This document shows positions 17,249 through 26,306 of a stretch of 64,000 nt of DNA, piece after piece (the stretch's first letter is position 1; every line of letters begins with the position of its first letter). The DNA is taken from contig BPJS01000001.1 in assembly GCA_026004735.1 (NCBI GenBank), positions 2,170,001 through 2,234,000 on the forward strand, written 5' to 3'. The notes under the pieces were generated by a model. That model did no database searches, was not told where the DNA came from, and saw only the letters and a list, made by a program, of their open reading frames with translations. Source of the DNA: Isosphaeraceae bacterium. GTDB lineage: Bacteria > Planctomycetota > Planctomycetia > Isosphaerales > Isosphaeraceae. A program made the position numbers and the translations under genes.

Positions 17249-18007
17249 ATGGTCGCAGCGAGTCGCGTGGCGCCGGCTCCGGTTCCGGCCGATGTGGGGA
17301 TTGTGGCGGCGATCCCCATCGAGGTCGACCCGTTCCTGAACTTGCTCCAGGACCGACGTCGCTACCGCGTCGAGCGCCACCTGGTCCATGAGGGTGAGCT
17401 GGACGGTCGCCTGATCGTCCTGACCATCACCGGCCCAGGCCAGCCCGCCGCCCGCCGCGGTGCCGAACGGTTGATCTCGGGCCATCGCCCCCGAACGCTG
17501 CTCTCGGTCGGCTTCGCGGGCGCTCTCAAGGAGGATCTGGTCCGCGGCCAGACCATCTGCCCGCTCGAGGTGGCCGACCCAAGCGGCGAGCGAATCCGTT
17601 GTGGTCCCTCGCTGGCCGGAGAACCGCCGGAGGGTCTGTTGCTAGCGGGCCGGTTGCTTTCGGTCGGACAAGTGGTGCGGACCGCAGCCGATAAAGCCGC
17701 CCTTCGGCGTCAGAGCGGCGCGGATCTGGTCGACATGGAGACATATGCCGTCGCCCGGCTGTGTGTCGAACGCGGAATCCGCTTCGCCAGCCTCCGGGCC
17801 ATTAGCGACGAGGCGGGCGAAAACCTGCCACCTGAGATCCTCTCCCTGGTCGGTCCCACGGGCGGGTACCGCGTCGGTGCCGCCTTTGGCGCTGTTTTGA
17901 AACGCCCCCGTAGCCTGATGACCCTGCTCGAGCTTCGCGACCGGGCCAACCACGTCGCCGATCGGCTCGCAACCGCGCTGCGCCGGCTTCTGGCGGCGCT
18001 GGCGTGA
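17249..18007 (+). CDS. hpnG: HpnG-like adenosylhopane nucleosidase/phosphorylase
   Basis: 252 residues, ATG 19 bases after the hpnH stop. It has the nucleoside phosphorylase fold: an N-terminal strand VGIVAAIPIEVDPF, the glycine region LLSVGFAGAL (about 90) and the active-site motif VDMETYAVARLC (about 163), where the conserved Met-Glu contacts the ribose. HpnG removes adenine from adenosylhopane to give ribosylhopane. The position right after shc and hpnH supports this over a general MTA/SAH nucleosidase. Confidence 0.88.
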   Translation: MVAASRVAPAPVPADVGIVAAIPIEVDPFLNLLQDRRRYRVERHLVHEGELDGRLIVLTITGPGQPAARRGAERLISGHRPRTLLSVGFAGALKEDLVRGQTICPLEVADPSGERIRCGPSLAGEPPEGLLLAGRLLSVGQVVRTAADKAALRRQSGADLVDMETYAVARLCVERGIRFASLRAISDEAGENLPPEILSLVGPTGGYRVGAAFGAVLKRPRSLMTLLELRDRANHVADRLATALRRLLAALA

Positions 18008-18034
18008 AGAGCGATCGGCCGATCTCCGTTCACG

Positions 18035-18523
18035 TCACGGCGACGCCTTCTCGGCCTGATCCGAACCCACCGGCGCCGAATCCGCGACCGGCGGCGGCAG
18101 TCCCGTCCCCAGCGACTGCCGAACCGGTTTGCTCGGCGCCCGCGTGGCAACCACCCCCTCCGGATTGGCGCCCGTCATACTGTTGATGGCCAGCGTCGCC
18201 GCTCCCGATAAGATCACAAAGGCCGCCAGACTGATCCCCAACGCGTGCGGCGGATGAAAGCGAAACAACAGCGTGAACACGACAAACCAAACGATCGCCT
18301 GAAACACGCTCCAGGGCAGGTCGCTCAGAAAAAGCGACTCGAACGAAGTCCGCCTCCAGGTCAGCAACCCGGCAAAAATCAGCGTCCCGACGGCAACCTT
18401 CAGCGGCATCGCTGGGGTCACTTCGTCGTATAGGTAGGTCTGGGCATACTCCAGCAGGATCCAGCACGCAACAAAGAGAATTAGCCAGTAAACCAGAAAC
18501 GGCACGATCAGAGTCACAAACAT
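18035..18523 (-). CDS. Hypothetical integral membrane protein
   Basis: 162 residues from the ATG at 18523; a longer frame upstream lacks membrane or start features. Four hydrophobic helices are visible: FVTLIVPFLVYWLILFVACW at the start, a second at about 42-57 (VAVGTLIFAGLL), a third (VFQAIVWFVVFTLLF) and a fourth (GISLAAFVILSGAATLAI). The C-terminal ~45 residues are Pro/Ser-rich and probably cytoplasmic. No family recognised. It is convergent with hpnG (27-base gap) and divergent from the next isomerase gene. Confidence 0.65.
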   Translation of the reverse strand: MFVTLIVPFLVYWLILFVACWILLEYAQTYLYDEVTPAMPLKVAVGTLIFAGLLTWRRTSFESLFLSDLPWSVFQAIVWFVVFTLLFRFHPPHALGISLAAFVILSGAATLAINSMTGANPEGVVATRAPSKPVRQSLGTGLPPPVADSAPVGSDQAEKASP

Positions 18524-18707
18524 GGTGAGGGTCTCTACATCCGCTGGCACATCGCCGACCACGATCTTTCTGCATCGTAGCCAGCCGACGACGATCTCTC
18601 CACCACGCAGTACCAGCACCTGTCAGCAGGGCAGGGGGGCGGCTATGCTCGGATCAGATATCCCGAAACCACCCGAGGAACGGCCCACGACTCCGGCCTG
18701 CGATCCC

Positions 18708-19532
18708 ATGATCCGCCTCAGCGCCTTCGCCGACGAAATCTCCCCCGACCCTAACGAGCAGCTTGACTGCCTCAAGACTCACGGCATCCGATTCATCGAG
18801 TTCCGCTCGCTGGGTGGTACCAACGTGCTCGACCTCTCCCCCCAGCAACACCAGACGTTCCGCGACCAGCTCCGGGCCAACGGCTTCGGTCTGAGCGCGC
18901 TCGGTTCGCCGATCGGCAAGATCCCGATCACCGATCCGTTCGAGCCTCACGAGCAACGCTTCGAGACCGCGATGCGGCTGGCCGAATTCTACGAAACGCC
19001 CCGGATTCGAGTCTTCAGCTTCTACATCCCGGCCGGCACACCGCCTGAAGCCTGCCGCGACGAGGTCCTCCGGCGGATGACGGCCCTGGCTCGGCGCGCC
19101 TCGGAGCGAGGGCTGATGCTGGTCCTTGAGAACGAGAAGGGCATCTATGGCGACACAGCCGACCGGGTCGCTGACGTGCTCCAGTCGGTCGGCTCTGAGG
19201 CGCTCGCACACGCCTTCGACCCGGCCAACTACGTCGAGGTCGGCCAGGAGATCCCCGCTGCCTGGAGCCGGCTGAAAAACTGGGTCCGGCACTTTCACGT
19301 GAAGGATTACCGCGCTGCCGACCATTGCCATGTGCCCGCCGGTGAGGGCGACGGCCGAATCCCCGATCTGTTGGCAGACGCTGTGGCCAGCGGTTTCGAC
19401 GGTTTTGCCGTTCTCGAACCACACCTGATCATCGCCGAAAAAAGCCACGGCTTCACCGGCCCGCAACGCTTCGCCGACGCCGCCAACGCCCTCAAGAACG
19501 CCCTCTCGTCGCGTCAGATCGCATACAGCTAA
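18708..19532 (+). CDS. Sugar phosphate isomerase/epimerase-like TIM barrel protein
   Basis: 274 residues from the ATG at 18708, which fits the usual family N-terminus (MIRLSAFADEIS). An ATG at 18645 has a Shine-Dalgarno-like AGGGGGG and would add 21 residues. The xylose-isomerase-like TIM barrel shows the expected metal-binding acidic/His positions: ENEKG at the end of strand 5, HAFDPANY, HVKDYR and a C-terminal LEPHL Glu. Members isomerise or epimerise sugars or keto acids. No signal peptide, so cytoplasmic. Stands alone; divergent from the membrane-protein gene. Confidence 0.85.
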   Translation: MIRLSAFADEISPDPNEQLDCLKTHGIRFIEFRSLGGTNVLDLSPQQHQTFRDQLRANGFGLSALGSPIGKIPITDPFEPHEQRFETAMRLAEFYETPRIRVFSFYIPAGTPPEACRDEVLRRMTALARRASERGLMLVLENEKGIYGDTADRVADVLQSVGSEALAHAFDPANYVEVGQEIPAAWSRLKNWVRHFHVKDYRAADHCHVPAGEGDGRIPDLLADAVASGFDGFAVLEPHLIIAEKSHGFTGPQRFADAANALKNALSSRQIAYS

Positions 19533-19639
19533 GCCCGTTAGCCGGTTGACGGTCGGTCCGGCGCGCGATTCAGTAACGGGAGCCGTCCCTTCGGGGCCAC
19601 GGCATTCCATTCTTCCGCCTAACCCAGGAGAACCTCAGC

Positions 19640-20029
19640 ATGCGGAAATTCGCTCATGCTCTGTTCGCCGCAGTCGTCGCGGCGATCGCTGCGCCAACGG
19701 TCCTGGCCGCCTACGGCGACGTCACCGGTACCTGGACCTGGACCACAGATCGCAACAACCAGTCGTTCACCACTACGCTCAAACTCAAACAGGAGGGAGA
19801 CCGGCTGACGGGCACAATCAGCGGCCGGAACAACACCGAGACGCCGATCGAAGCCGGTCAGGTCGAGGGCGACAAGATCTCGTTCCAGGTCGTTCGGACC
19901 TTCAACGGCAACCGGATGGTCATCCGGTACCAGGGGACCGTTCAAGGCGACCGAATCGTCGGCAAGGCGACCTTCGAACGAGATGGACAAACCCGCGAGC
20001 GTGACTGGGAGGCCAAGCGCGGGTCGTGA
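19640..20029 (+). CDS. Small secreted protein with lipocalin-like beta pattern
   Basis: 129 residues, with AGGAGA 11 bases upstream of the ATG. A clear signal peptide covers about 1-23 (MRKFAHALFAAVVAAIAAP, cleaved near LAA-YG). The mature 105 residues are an alternating strand pattern (GTWTWTTD, LKLKQEGDRLTGTISG, QVEGDKISFQVVR, YQGTVQGDRIVGKATF) repeated about four times, a small beta-barrel layout common in exported planctomycete proteins of unknown role. Possibly co-transcribed with the Tat-exported isomerase that follows at 20228. Confidence 0.72.
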   Translation: MRKFAHALFAAVVAAIAAPTVLAAYGDVTGTWTWTTDRNNQSFTTTLKLKQEGDRLTGTISGRNNTETPIEAGQVEGDKISFQVVRTFNGNRMVIRYQGTVQGDRIVGKATFERDGQTRERDWEAKRGS

Positions 20030-20227
20030 GTCGACGGACGTCGAACCGGCGAGCGGCGTGTCGTCCTTCCCTCTCCAACTCCAGCAACCCTCTGGCCGCG
20101 ATACCCGCTCGCCTTTAGGCTGATTTCGGCCCACACCATGCGGACCGCTCGGTCACCGAGGCTTCCCCAAGCGGCAGGAGACCACGCCCACCGAGCGACG
20201 CACCCCTTGCGTTTGGAGGAGTCAAGC

Positions 20228-21202
20228 ATGAGTCGATTGCCCCTTTCGCGCCGCCAGGCGATCCGCCTGGGGCTGGCAAGCACCGCTAGCCTCGGCATGG
20301 GCTGGCGTTTCACGTTGGCTAGCGACGATTCGCCCGGAAAGCCAAAGCCCGGCAAGATCGGCGACTTTAAGATCTCGCTGGCCGAGTGGTCGCTGCACCG
20401 GCGGCTGTTTGCCGATCGTGGTCAGACGACTCAGCTCAATCTCGACTTTCCCCGCATGGCGCGCGAGGAGTTCGGCATCGACGCCGTCGAATACGTCAAT
20501 CAGTTTTTCAAGGACAAGGCCCACGACACGGCCTATCTCAGCGAACTCAAGAAGCGGGCCGACGACCAGGGTGTCACCAACGTCCTGATCATGATCGACG
20601 GGGAAGGCGACCTCAGCGCGCCGTCTCGAGACGAGCGGACCAAGGCCGTCGAGAATCACAAGAAATGGGTCGATGCGGCCGCCGCCCTGGGCTGCCACGC
20701 GATCCGCATCAATACCGGCGACCACTACTCACCGGACCACACCCAAGAGGCCGCCGAGGCCTGCCGGGCCCTCACGGAATACGGCGCCCAGCACCAGATC
20801 GCCGTGATCTGCGAAAACCACGGTGGCCCATCGAGTTGGCCCGATGCCCTGATCGCCCTGATCAAGGCCGTCGACCATCCGAACTTTGGAACTCTCCCCG
20901 ACTTCGGCAACTTCCCACCACGCTCTCCAGCGGCCAAGGGCGGCCCCAAGGTCGTCGCCCCTTACGAAGCCGTCGCTCGCATGATGCCCTACGCCAAGGG
21001 CGTCTCTGCGAAAAGCTACGCGTTCGGCCCGGATGGCAAGGAAACCACGCTCGACTATGCGCGGCTGCTCAAAATCGTGACCGACGCTGGCTATCACGGC
21101 TACGTCGGGGTCGAGTACGAAGGCCAGGCTCCCGAACCTGAGGGGATCCTCGCCACGCGCAAGTTGCTCGAATCGCTCCGCGGCGCCGAATATCCAGGTT
21201 GA
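20228..21202 (+). CDS. Tat-exported sugar phosphate isomerase/epimerase-like TIM barrel
   Basis: 324 residues from the ATG at 20228 with GGAGGAG seven bases upstream. Twin-arginine signal: S-R-R-Q-A at about 8-12 followed by a hydrophobic stretch to about 31. The xylose-isomerase-like barrel follows, with metal-ligand candidates CENHGG (strand 5), a TLPDFGNF Asp, the AKSYAF region and a C-terminal VEYEG Glu. Export as a folded metalloprotein is typical of planctomycete paralogues that act on sugars taken up from polysaccharides. Substrate not predictable. A strong hairpin follows. Confidence 0.87.
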   Translation: MSRLPLSRRQAIRLGLASTASLGMGWRFTLASDDSPGKPKPGKIGDFKISLAEWSLHRRLFADRGQTTQLNLDFPRMAREEFGIDAVEYVNQFFKDKAHDTAYLSELKKRADDQGVTNVLIMIDGEGDLSAPSRDERTKAVENHKKWVDAAAALGCHAIRINTGDHYSPDHTQEAAEACRALTEYGAQHQIAVICENHGGPSSWPDALIALIKAVDHPNFGTLPDFGNFPPRSPAAKGGPKVVAPYEAVARMMPYAKGVSAKSYAFGPDGKETTLDYARLLKIVTDAGYHGYVGVEYEGQAPEPEGILATRKLLESLRGAEYPG

Positions 21203-21210
21203 TCGCGGTG

Positions 21211-21245
21211 GGCTTGCGCCGAGTGCCCCGGCCTCGGCGCAAGCC
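21211..21245 (+). terminator. Perfect 13-bp stem hairpin after the Tat isomerase gene
   Basis: Bases 21211-21223 are the exact reverse complement of 21233-21245, with a 9-base loop, starting 8 bases after the stop codon. Downstream bases (GCCCGTCTT) have little T. Probable terminator or 3'-end hairpin; it marks the boundary with the glycan cluster. Confidence 0.6.
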
Positions 21246-21343
21246 GCCCGTCTTGACCGATTCGGCGCGTTTCCCTAGAGTACGCGGCACGCGAAGGATC
21301 GCACCACGACGCCCAGCCCGCTTGGGCCGCGGGGACGGAACCC

Positions 21344-22294
21344 GTGCCGCAGATCGACCGGACCCACATCTTTGTCCTGAATCACAACGGCCGAAGCTGG
21401 CTGACTGAGTGTCTGCCGTCGATTGTCGCCGCGGCTGCCCACGCTCCGGTCCCCTGCGGCGTTTCGGTGATCGACAACGAGTCGGGCGACGACTCGGTCT
21501 CCTATCTCGAGGCCCAGTGGCCTCAGGTCGGCGTCATTCGCCACCGTAACGACGGTCTGGCCAGTTTCAACGACGTACTCGCCGACAGGTCCGAGCCGGT
21601 TGTCCTCCTGCTCAATCAGGACGTCAAGCTCGATCGTCAAGCCGTCGCCCCGCTGCTTCGTGCGTTCGAAGTCCACGACGATGCATTGTTCGCCGCGCCC
21701 CAGTGCTGGACCTTCGACGGCTCCACCTACGAGGGCATGCGCACTCGAGTCCGTAGCCGCTTTGGCCTGATCCAGGGCATGAGCCGCGTCCCTGGATTCG
21801 AACGCCAGATCGGCGCGCCCTGCCAGACAGCTTCGGCCGGACCGGTCCTCGCCGTCGATCGCCGGCGGTTTCTCGCCCTCGGCGGCTACGATCCGCTCTT
21901 CTTCCCCGGACGGATCGAAGACCTCGACCTCGGCTTCCGCGGGTGGATCCAGGGCTGGACAGGATACTACGTCCCCGAATCCCGCGCCTGGCATCACGGC
22001 TTCGCGGCATTTGAGCCGACCTTCGGTCGCTCCGGCTGCGACCGATTGGCCGTCCGCAACACTTTTCTCTTCACCTGGAAGAACCTCGCCGGCCGCCGCC
22101 TCTGGAGCCACCTGGCCTGGCTGATGCCGAGGCTCGGTTACGCCCTCGCTCGCGGCCGACTCAGCTTCCTGGCCGGTTTCATCGAAGCGCTCGGGCGACT
22201 GCCCGAAGTCTGGGATCGCCGCCAACGGCTAGGAGTCGGCGGCGGGGCCTGGATCGTCCGCCAGGAGGCTTACTTTGCTGAGTTTCGTTGGTGA
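21344..22294 (+). CDS. Glycosyltransferase family 2 (rhamnosyltransferase-like)
   Basis: 316 residues from a GTG. The GT-A fold is seen as TSIVLN-like THIFVLNHNG at the start, VSVIDNESGDDS, and LLLNQDVKLD, in which the D-x-D-like acid pair binds the metal-nucleotide sugar. The late motif GRIEDLDLGFRGW carries the ED catalytic-base region of GT2 enzymes. C-terminal helices are amphipathic. It is the first gene of the surface-glycan cluster and its end overlaps the next frame (TGA inside GTGA at 22291-22294). Probably transfers a hexose to a lipid or glycan acceptor at the membrane. Confidence 0.88.
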   Translation: MPQIDRTHIFVLNHNGRSWLTECLPSIVAAAAHAPVPCGVSVIDNESGDDSVSYLEAQWPQVGVIRHRNDGLASFNDVLADRSEPVVLLLNQDVKLDRQAVAPLLRAFEVHDDALFAAPQCWTFDGSTYEGMRTRVRSRFGLIQGMSRVPGFERQIGAPCQTASAGPVLAVDRRRFLALGGYDPLFFPGRIEDLDLGFRGWIQGWTGYYVPESRAWHHGFAAFEPTFGRSGCDRLAVRNTFLFTWKNLAGRRLWSHLAWLMPRLGYALARGRLSFLAGFIEALGRLPEVWDRRQRLGVGGGAWIVRQEAYFAEFRW

Positions 22295-22344
22295 TCCCTG
22301 CGGGGCAGGGGGGCTCTCCCCACCAGAGACGAGAGGATTGGGCA

Positions 22345-23325
22345 TTGTCACCGTTGGCGGGAACGTCTCGCAGAATCGTCATCGACACCCGGTCGAGCGG
22401 CCCCTACGGTCGTTGGTCTGAGCTGAGCCTCGAGGGCCAGACCATACGACAACGGCTTGCCAAACAGGCCGCGGCGCTCTCCGCCACCCCCGCGCACTGG
22501 ATCGAGGACGACGGAGAACTGCTCCCCTCCGACTTTGTCCTTCGCTCGGATCGGCTCTATGATTCGCGACGGCTCGTAAAGGCCTATCGCTCAGGCCGCT
22601 CCGCCGATCGGGCCGTTGTCTGGCGGCTCGACTCACCGAGTTCCTGGGAAGCGGCCCCGGATGAGCTTCTTCGACGCGCCTCTTATCAACCTTGGGGCCG
22701 GTTCTGGGCCGGCGGCCTGGCCCGAGCTCTAGCCCGGCGCCTCGCTCCCACCCCCGTCCGACCCAATGCCCTGACCATCGCCGCCGCGCTCTGCTTCCTC
22801 ACAGCGGCCGGCCTTGTCGCAGCCGGTCTGGTGGGTACTCCAATCCAGATCCTGGTCGCCGCTCTGCTGGCTGCGGCGTTGGTCTTCGACACGGCCGACG
22901 GCCATCTGGCGCGGCTTCAGGGGACGTGCTCGTCCTTCGGCCGCTGGCTCGACGCCGTCCTCGACGAAGCCTGCGACTTGGCCCTTCATGTGGCCATCGC
23001 CTGGTCGCATTCGGTTCGGGATCGACAGGTCGGCTGGCTGCTGATCGCCCTGGCGTACTGCGCGGGAAAACACCTCTTTCAGACCTCTCAAGCGGTCGCC
23101 GTGGAAACACCGGCCAATCCGGGCGCGACGGCACTGGCCGCGCCAGCCGTCCCCGGCCGCCTTCGCGGCCTGATTCGCTGGGCGGGTCATGCCGACATCC
23201 GCTGGCACGTCTGGATCGGGCTGGCTCTGGTCGGTCGTCTCGATCTGGCCCTGATCGCCTACGCCCCCTATTACCCCGCGCGTGCGTTGGCGTCGGGATG
23301 GGCGCGGAGGTACCAACATGGCTGA
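22345..23325 (+). CDS. Nucleotidyltransferase-like / CDP-alcohol phosphatidyltransferase fusion
   Basis: 326 residues from the TTG at 22345, which has GAGAGGA at a good distance; a GTG at 22291 overlapping the previous stop is an alternative. The C-terminal ~200 residues are a CDP-alcohol phosphotransferase: D182-x2-D185-G186-x2-A189-R190-x8-G199-x3-D203-x3-D207 matches the family signature exactly, with six hydrophobic helices around it. The N-terminal ~110 residues (RIVIDTRSSGPYG..., GELLPSDFVLRSDRLYDSR) recall a reduced sugar-nucleotide transferase domain, as in inositol-phosphate cytidylyltransferase fusions, but lack a clear active site. Predicted to move a phospho-alcohol from CDP to a lipid or glycan. 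Confidence 0.82.
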   Translation: MSPLAGTSRRIVIDTRSSGPYGRWSELSLEGQTIRQRLAKQAAALSATPAHWIEDDGELLPSDFVLRSDRLYDSRRLVKAYRSGRSADRAVVWRLDSPSSWEAAPDELLRRASYQPWGRFWAGGLARALARRLAPTPVRPNALTIAAALCFLTAAGLVAAGLVGTPIQILVAALLAAALVFDTADGHLARLQGTCSSFGRWLDAVLDEACDLALHVAIAWSHSVRDRQVGWLLIALAYCAGKHLFQTSQAVAVETPANPGATALAAPAVPGRLRGLIRWAGHADIRWHVWIGLALVGRLDLALIAYAPYYPARALASGWARRYQHG

Positions 23326-24121
23326 GCCGCGAATCTCCGCATTGATCATCGCCCGCGACGCGGCCCACGACCTGCCTGGCTGCCTCGATTCGCTGACCTG
23401 GACCGACGAGCGGATCGTCGTGGTCGACCCGGCTAGCTCCGATGCGACGGAGGCCCTCGCTCGTCGTCTAGCCGACCAGACCGTCGTCCGCCCCTTCGAC
23501 ACCTTCGCCGCCCAGCGCAACGCCGGGCTAGCGCGGGCCCAGGGGCGCTGGGTCCTCGCCGTCGACGCCGATGAACGCGTCACGCCCGAACTCGCTCAGG
23601 AGATTCAGACCACAATCGCTCAATCCCCCCCCGAAATCGCCGGTTATCGAATTCCCATTCGCAGCATCCTGTTTGGTCGGCCGTTTGTGGCCTCCGGAAC
23701 CCAGCTCGATCGCCCGCTCCGCCTCTTTTTGCGCGACCGTGGCCGCTGGGTTGGCAGGGTGCACGAGACGGTCGAGCTGAATGGCGCGGTCGGTCAACTC
23801 CGCCACGTCATCGACCACCGTACCCATGAAACCTTGAGTGTCTTCTTATCCAAGCTCGACCGCTACACGACACTCGAAGCGGCGGAGCTGGCAAGCCGGG
23901 GTCGCCGGCCGCGGCCATTCGATCTCACGCTGCGCCCGCTCGGGACGTTCTTTCGGCTCTACCTGGCGCGAGCGGGCTTCCGAGATGGCGTGGAGGGATT
24001 CCTGTTTTGCTCGCTGTCGGCGGTCTCGACGCTGGTCCGATATGCCAAGCTCCGCGAACTCGACCGAACGCGGCCAGCCCCGGCCAAGACGCTCAGTCTT
24101 TGGGCGGGGGTCCGGTCATGA
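23318..24121 (+). CDS. Glycosyltransferase family 2 (WaaE/KdtX-like)
   Basis: 267 residues from the ATG at 23318 (GCGGAGG seven bases upstream); overlaps the previous gene by 8 bases. The N-terminus ISALIIARDAAHDLPGCLDSL and the motifs VVDPASSD, QRNAGLARAQGRWVL and DADERVTPEL are those of the WaaE group, which adds glucose or other sugars to lipopolysaccharide core. The mid-protein EIAGYRIPIRSILFG and RLFLRDRGRW segments also fit. One or two hydrophobic stretches near the C-terminus suggest membrane association. Its stop overlaps the methyltransferase start (ATGA). Confidence 0.88.
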   Translation: MAEPRISALIIARDAAHDLPGCLDSLTWTDERIVVVDPASSDATEALARRLADQTVVRPFDTFAAQRNAGLARAQGRWVLAVDADERVTPELAQEIQTTIAQSPPEIAGYRIPIRSILFGRPFVASGTQLDRPLRLFLRDRGRWVGRVHETVELNGAVGQLRHVIDHRTHETLSVFLSKLDRYTTLEAAELASRGRRPRPFDLTLRPLGTFFRLYLARAGFRDGVEGFLFCSLSAVSTLVRYAKLRELDRTRPAPAKTLSLWAGVRS

Positions 24122-24807
24122 GCGTCGCGTCGGCCGAGGCGTTCGTCCGCACGCGGTTCGACCAACTCGCGCATCGATTCCGCGACCACGTTGCCGATCA
24201 CGACGTTCGGCTCCGCGCCCTCGTAACCAAGCTCGGCGTTGCCCCTGGCATGCGTCTGCTCGATTTGGGCTGCGGAAAGGGCCGATTTGCCAGCGGCCTG
24301 GTCGATTACGGCGCCGAGGTCTGGGGACTCGACGCTTCCTCCGCCATGCTGGCCGCCGCCGATCGGTTGCCGCGGGTCCGCGCGACCGCTCGCCGGATTC
24401 CCTTCCCCGCCGCGACATTCGACGGCGCTTACGCCGTCGAGGTGTTCGAACATCTCCACCCGCGCAGTCTCGACCGGACGCTGGCCGAGCTGGCCCGCGT
24501 CGTCCGGGCTGGCGGCCGCGTCGTGATCATCGACAAAAACCGCGCCGCGCTCGATACCCGACGCCCCTGGCTGCCCGCCGCTTGGATCAAGTGGATCGAT
24601 GAACGCCGCGGCCGTTGGATGTATCACCCCAGCGATCCAGTGCGTGAACACTGGTTCAGTGCCGGCGAGCTGGCGGGTCGAATGGCTTGCCATCTGGCCG
24701 AGGTGCGCTGGGATTTTCTGCTCCGGCCCGAAGAGGCGCGACATGCGGTCTTTCGGCTTCGGCCCTCAGCGCGCCTGTTCATCGTCTGGTCGGGGATGGT
24801 GCCATGA
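24118..24807 (+). CDS. Class I SAM-dependent methyltransferase
   Basis: 229 residues from the ATG at 24118 (4-bp overlap with the glycosyltransferase). Motif I LLDLGCGKGRFA (47-58) binds SAM; the acidic motif II is VWGLDASSAML, and motif post-I is AYAVEVFEHLHP. The layout is the UbiE/type-11 methyltransferase. Acceptor unknown; in this cluster a sugar hydroxyl or lipid-linked intermediate is likely. A longer frame upstream runs through the glycosyltransferase gene and is rejected. Its stop overlaps the next start by 4 bases. Confidence 0.88.
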   Translation: MSVASAEAFVRTRFDQLAHRFRDHVADHDVRLRALVTKLGVAPGMRLLDLGCGKGRFASGLVDYGAEVWGLDASSAMLAAADRLPRVRATARRIPFPAATFDGAYAVEVFEHLHPRSLDRTLAELARVVRAGGRVVIIDKNRAALDTRRPWLPAAWIKWIDERRGRWMYHPSDPVREHWFSAGELAGRMACHLAEVRWDFLLRPEEARHAVFRLRPSARLFIVWSGMVP

Positions 24808-26306
24808 GCCAAGGGGAGCCGCCATTGCTGCCCTTGGTGCTTTGGCGCGTGCCGCCGGCGCTGCCTGCGATGCTCGCGCAGGAAGGCGTCGCCTTTGTCG
24901 AGCTGGACGATCGACCGGCGGCACTGACCCAGGCCGGTCGATTCGTGGTTCACGACAGCCGGCGCGAGCCGACGTCTCGTCTGGCCCGTCTGATCGCCGC
25001 CGATCAGGTCCTCTTCGACGTCGACCGGTTACGCAGCGGTTGGCGAAACGATCCCTTTGCCGCCTGGCTCGACACCCGCGCAGCGCTCCGCTGCTGGAAG
25101 ATCGGCAACAATCGCCTCTACGAGCGGGTCAACCGCCACGATCGAGCCGCGTTGCGCCATCGAGTCGTCGACGCGCTGCGCGACTGGGTCATCGCCCAGG
25201 GCGGGGTCTGGGCCTGCCTCGCTCCCTTCCCGTACCCGTACCGCTCGGCGTTCTGCCTGCGCATTGACCTCGACGAACCCTGCGAGGCCGACTACTGGCC
25301 GTTCGCCTCCCGCCGTAAGCCCCTCGACGACTGCACCTCCCATTTTGTCTCGACGGCCGCCTACGGCCAACTGCCCCGGGTGCTCGACGATCTCCGTCAA
25401 CTCGACACGCATTCCCACGGCCATCACCACGTCGTCTACCGCACCCCGGCCGCCAATCGCCGCAATCTCGAGCGCGCGGACGCCCTGCTTCGCGCCGCCG
25501 GAATCACACCCCGCGGATTCGCAGCCCCCGAGGGGCGTTGGAACCCTGGTCTTGACGATGCGATCGAATCGCTCGGCTACGGCTTCTCTTCGGAATTCCA
25601 GGTTGGCTACGACGATCTTCCGTTCTTCGCCTGGCGAGGCAACGGCTTCTCTCGCGTCCTCCAAATCCCGATCCACCCGCTCTGTGAGGGGCTTTTCCTC
25701 CAGGCTGGGGCCCGCGATGGGCAGGCGATCGCCGACCATCTGACCGCCGTGATCGACTCCCGCGTTGCCCTGGGACTACCGGCGTTCATCTACGGCCATC
25801 CCGAACATCGACTCGGCCGTTTCCCCGAGATCGTCGAGGCCGTCGCCCGCACCGTTCAACATCAAACCGGCCTCTGGCGGACGACGTTCGGGGCCTTCGC
25901 CACCTGGTGGCGATGGCGACTGGCTCGGCGCTGGAGCCTGACCCGCGACGACGGAACCCTCTGCGTGACCCTCGCCAATCCCTCTCCCGAGTTCACGGCG
26001 TGCCTGACCATCGACCGCGGAGGTCCGACCGCTACCATTCCGCTCTGGAAACCCCGCACTTGGTTTCGTCAGGAAGATCTCGTCTACCGGGGTGTGCGGA
26101 TGCTCAAGGAGCCTTCCCCGCGGCGCCCACCGCCTCGTCTGCTGCGAATCCGCCCTCTCGCTCGGGCGTGCCTGGAATGCCTGGTCGATTGGGAGACCGT
26201 CACGCCCTGTCACGAGCTTCCTGAATCGACGATTCTTCAGCGATGGAAGAAACACCTGCGTGGTCACCGCGACCGGCTGGCCGAACGGAGAACCGCCCGG
26301 CGATGA
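24804..26306 (+). CDS. Polysaccharide deacetylase-like (NodB-type) protein
   Basis: 500 residues from the ATG at 24804 (ATGA overlap). The middle (about 145-370) resembles the polysaccharide deacetylase fold: CLRIDLDEP holds the Asp pair (D155, D157) and THSHGHHH the metal histidines (about 203-209), followed by GFAAPEGRWNPGLDDAI, which corresponds to the Arg/Trp region. Flanking N- and C-terminal parts are unassigned. No signal peptide is visible, so it may act on a lipid-linked glycan precursor in the cytoplasm, or be a non-enzymatic relative. Embedded between methyltransferase and glycosyltransferase genes. Its stop overlaps the next ATG. Confidence 0.75.
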   Translation: MSQGEPPLLPLVLWRVPPALPAMLAQEGVAFVELDDRPAALTQAGRFVVHDSRREPTSRLARLIAADQVLFDVDRLRSGWRNDPFAAWLDTRAALRCWKIGNNRLYERVNRHDRAALRHRVVDALRDWVIAQGGVWACLAPFPYPYRSAFCLRIDLDEPCEADYWPFASRRKPLDDCTSHFVSTAAYGQLPRVLDDLRQLDTHSHGHHHVVYRTPAANRRNLERADALLRAAGITPRGFAAPEGRWNPGLDDAIESLGYGFSSEFQVGYDDLPFFAWRGNGFSRVLQIPIHPLCEGLFLQAGARDGQAIADHLTAVIDSRVALGLPAFIYGHPEHRLGRFPEIVEAVARTVQHQTGLWRTTFGAFATWWRWRLARRWSLTRDDGTLCVTLANPSPEFTACLTIDRGGPTATIPLWKPRTWFRQEDLVYRGVRMLKEPSPRRPPPRLLRIRPLARACLECLVDWETVTPCHELPESTILQRWKKHLRGHRDRLAERRTARR

